A stretch of 7,495 bases of DNA from Lachnoclostridium sp. UBA3775 (GTDB lineage: Bacteria > Bacillota > Clostridia > Lachnospirales > Lachnospiraceae): positions 1 through 7,495 of the forward strand of contig DFFN01000158.1 of the NCBI GenBank assembly GCA_002369525.1, given 5' to 3'. Within the stretch, counting starts at the first letter, position 1; each line of letters opens with the position of its first letter. The notes beneath the pieces are model-generated. The model was not told the origin of the DNA. It ran no database searches and saw only the letters and a program-made list of their open reading frames with translations. Positions 5,678 to 7,495 of this stretch are shown here, one piece after another. The position numbers and the translations under genes were made by a program.

Positions 5678-7495
5678 ATGAAGAAGATTATTATCAGGGC
5701 CGTTGTGCTTCTTGCGGTTTTCTGCACAGCCTTTGCCCTGCGTTTCATGACAATCGACGAGCACAGCGCAAGTACCGGAAAGCTTTCGACCTCGGTGGGA
5801 AGCGCATCCCTTCCTCTGCTCAGCTTTACCGTTAACGGCAACGAGATAAATCTTACCGAAGGGCATACCATGCCCGTCGACGACACGGTGGGAAGACAGA
5901 GCATAACTCCGGTCTCGACAGAGCAGAAGCTCAGTATCAATATCGATGCCGGAAACATGAGCATTAAGAAAATGGAATTTTCGGTACATGAGCTTCCGGA
6001 TCTCAACGTGCTTGAGGAACAGGAACTGAACGATCTGAAGCATGCCCCGGGGCAGAGGACTACCGAACAGATAAGCCTCAGCCAGGCGATGACTGCGGGT
6101 AAAGAATACCTTTTTAAGGTTGTGCTCATAAATTCCGAAGGAAAAAGAATATACTATTATACAAGGCTGCAGCCGGCAAATTTCGGTAATCTCACTAAGA
6201 GCATAGAATTTGTCAGGAATTTCCATCTTGCCACCTTTGACAAGGAAAAGATAATTGAATATGAAAAATATCTCGAGACCGAGGACGGCAGGATAAATGA
6301 GGATTTTTCTCATGTGACGATAAAGGACGATATCGAAACCATAAGCTACGGAAGCCTTGAGCCTGCCGAGGTTTACAGGATGATTCCGACCATAACGGAG
6401 TATAACGACCGCTTTGCGAGCGTAGCGTACAATTTCTGGGTTCAGGCCTATACCGACAGAGGCCTTGAAACCTTCCGCTGTCTTGAGGGCTACCGTTTTA
6501 AATACGGCGATGACAGGATGATCCTTTATAACTATGACAGAACGATGGAGACCGCCTTTGACCCGGGCTTTTTCGACCTGATGGGCGGAAAGCTTATGCT
6601 CGGCATCACTTCGGACCCTGAGGTTGAAACGCTTGTAAGTGCCGATAAAAGCTGCATGCTCATGTCATACCAGGGCACGCTCTGGATGCTGGACCTTAAA
6701 AACAACGTGCTGACCGAAGTGCTCAGCTACAAAAACAGGGAGGAATTTTACAGGCAGCCGGAAGCGGAATATGACTTCGACCTTCTTTCGATCGACAATG
6801 AAGGAAATGCTGAGTTTGCGGTTTACGGCTACATCGGAAAAGGCGGCTATGAGGGAAGAAACGGCATACTGTACTACCATTATTATCCGCGCGATAACCG
6901 CATAGAAGAAAAGATGTTCATACCGGCAAATATAGGAATGTCGGAGCTTAAGGATTCGTTCGGCAGGGTAAGCTTTACCTCCGAAATGGGCATATATTAT
7001 TTTACCTACTTCAATGCCTACTATTCATATGAGCTCGATACAAACGTGCTTCATACAATTATTTCCGACATGGGCGACAACTGGCTTTACTTCAAAAAGA
7101 AAGGCATGCTGGTTTACAACGAAAATACGGAGCTTGCGGAAAATAAAAGGATAGTGGTATATGATACCGAAAAGCAGGAGCAGCATTATATCGAGGCGCC
7201 TTCCGGAAAGATCATATCCTTGCTCGGGACCGTAGATGACAGGATAGTATACGGCGTTGCCGGAGCGGGTGACTTCTCGTTTTTTGACGACGGACGGCTC
7301 ATGGTGCCCTATGACAGCATCGTGATCGCCGAAATAAACGGCGACAGCGTTAAAAAATACATGCCCGAAGAAGGAAAGTATGTGTGCGACCTGTCCTTTG
7401 AAGAAGGGATCATCTCGATGAAGCTTTATGAAAAGCTTTCGTCGGCTTCCGGTACCAAAAAGGCACAGTTTGAAGAAAGCGACAAGGACGTGATC
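5678..7495 (+). CDS. Membrane-anchored, probably extracytoplasmic protein of unknown function (3' end outside window)
   Basis: The frame runs from ATG 5678 without a stop to the last base, 606 residues visible. The N terminus MKKIIIRAVVLLAVFCTAFALRF has a basic tail and one hydrophobic segment (4-21). There is no lipobox and no obvious signal peptidase I site, so an uncleaved anchor with the bulk outside the cell is likely. Residues about 40-165 look like a beta-sandwich (LPLLSFTVNGNEINLTEGHT, 45-64; FKVVLINSEGKRIYYYTRL, 146-164). Residues 170-225 are more helical and charged. From about 300 on, strand-turn-strand units rich in Tyr, Phe and Asp recur (TLWMLDLKNNVL, 334-345; YYFTYFNAYYSYELDTNVL, 440-458; RIVVYDTEKQ, 491-500), suggesting a beta-propeller-like domain. 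I do not recognise a named family, though the style is that of large exported proteins in Lachnospiraceae. Its function may become clearer from the genes downstream of this window. Confidence 0.85.
   Translation, partial: MKKIIIRAVVLLAVFCTAFALRFMTIDEHSASTGKLSTSVGSASLPLLSFTVNGNEINLTEGHTMPVDDTVGRQSITPVSTEQKLSINIDAGNMSIKKMEFSVHELPDLNVLEEQELNDLKHAPGQRTTEQISLSQAMTAGKEYLFKVVLINSEGKRIYYYTRLQPANFGNLTKSIEFVRNFHLATFDKEKIIEYEKYLETEDGRINEDFSHVTIKDDIETISYGSLEPAEVYRMIPTITEYNDRFASVAYNFWVQAYTDRGLETFRCLEGYRFKYGDDRMILYNYDRTMETAFDPGFFDLMGGKLMLGITSDPEVETLVSADKSCMLMSYQGTLWMLDLKNNVLTEVLSYKNREEFYRQPEAEYDFDLLSIDNEGNAEFAVYGYIGKGGYEGRNGILYYHYYPRDNRIEEKMFIPANIGMSELKDSFGRVSFTSEMGIYYFTYFNAYYSYELDTNVLHTIISDMGDNWLYFKKKGMLVYNENTELAENKRIVVYDTEKQEQHYIEAPSGKIISLLGTVDDRIVYGVAGAGDFSFFDDGRLMVPYDSIVIAEINGDSVKKYMPEEGKYVCDLSFEEGIISMKLYEKLSSASGTKKAQFEESDKDVI

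Noticed and set aside
5507..6313. A 268-residue - strand open frame spanning the HIT start, the promoter region and the exported-protein gene
   Set aside because: It overlaps two better supported genes and two promoters, and its translation is not protein-like in any recognised way. The + strand frame open from 5678 to 7495 is far longer.

Overview
This window looks like ordinary chromosomal DNA from an anaerobic Firmicute, most likely a Lachnospiraceae-type Clostridia (Butyrivibrio/Roseburia-like). That placement is an inference from moderate GC, frequent ATA and AGG codons, strong AGGAGG-type ribosome binding sites, use of GTG and TTG starts, and the style of the proteins. No mobile elements, rRNA, tRNA, CRISPR arrays or long repeats were seen.

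Left block (1-5128, all + strand). Five tightly spaced genes read rightward: the C-terminal part of an oxalate/formate-antiporter-type MFS transporter (cut by the window edge), a threonine ammonia-lyase with a C-terminal ACT domain, a cytidylate-kinase-like P-loop protein starting at TTG, a small lipoprotein, and a 629-residue protein. The last has an N-terminal RelA/SpoT-like nucleotidyltransferase domain and a long C-terminal part I do not recognise. Gaps are 40, 31 and 10 bases, then an 11-base overlap, and no internal terminator or promoter was seen, so they may share a transcript. The first two genes suggest uptake and catabolism of an organic or amino acid. The last three are less explained, and the lipoprotein/RelA-SpoT-like pair is the most unusual part of the window.

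Middle (5129-5677). A strong perfect hairpin (5135-5156) separates the + strand block from a convergent - strand HIT-family nucleotide hydrolase (5164-5574). The 103 bases upstream of the HIT gene carry two good sigma-A-like promoters pointing away from each other, with overlapping -35 boxes.

Right block (5678-7495, + strand). One reading frame is open without a stop from ATG 5678 to the window edge (606 codons visible). It encodes a membrane-anchored, probably extracytoplasmic protein rich in beta-strand-like sequence, of unknown function. Its predicted promoter lies so close to the ATG that the mRNA may be leaderless.

The best candidate for something undescribed is the RelA/SpoT-like fusion protein. 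It keeps the apparent catalytic Asp/Glu framework but lacks the canonical YxSLH nucleotide-acceptor loop, and it is translationally coupled to a lipoprotein.
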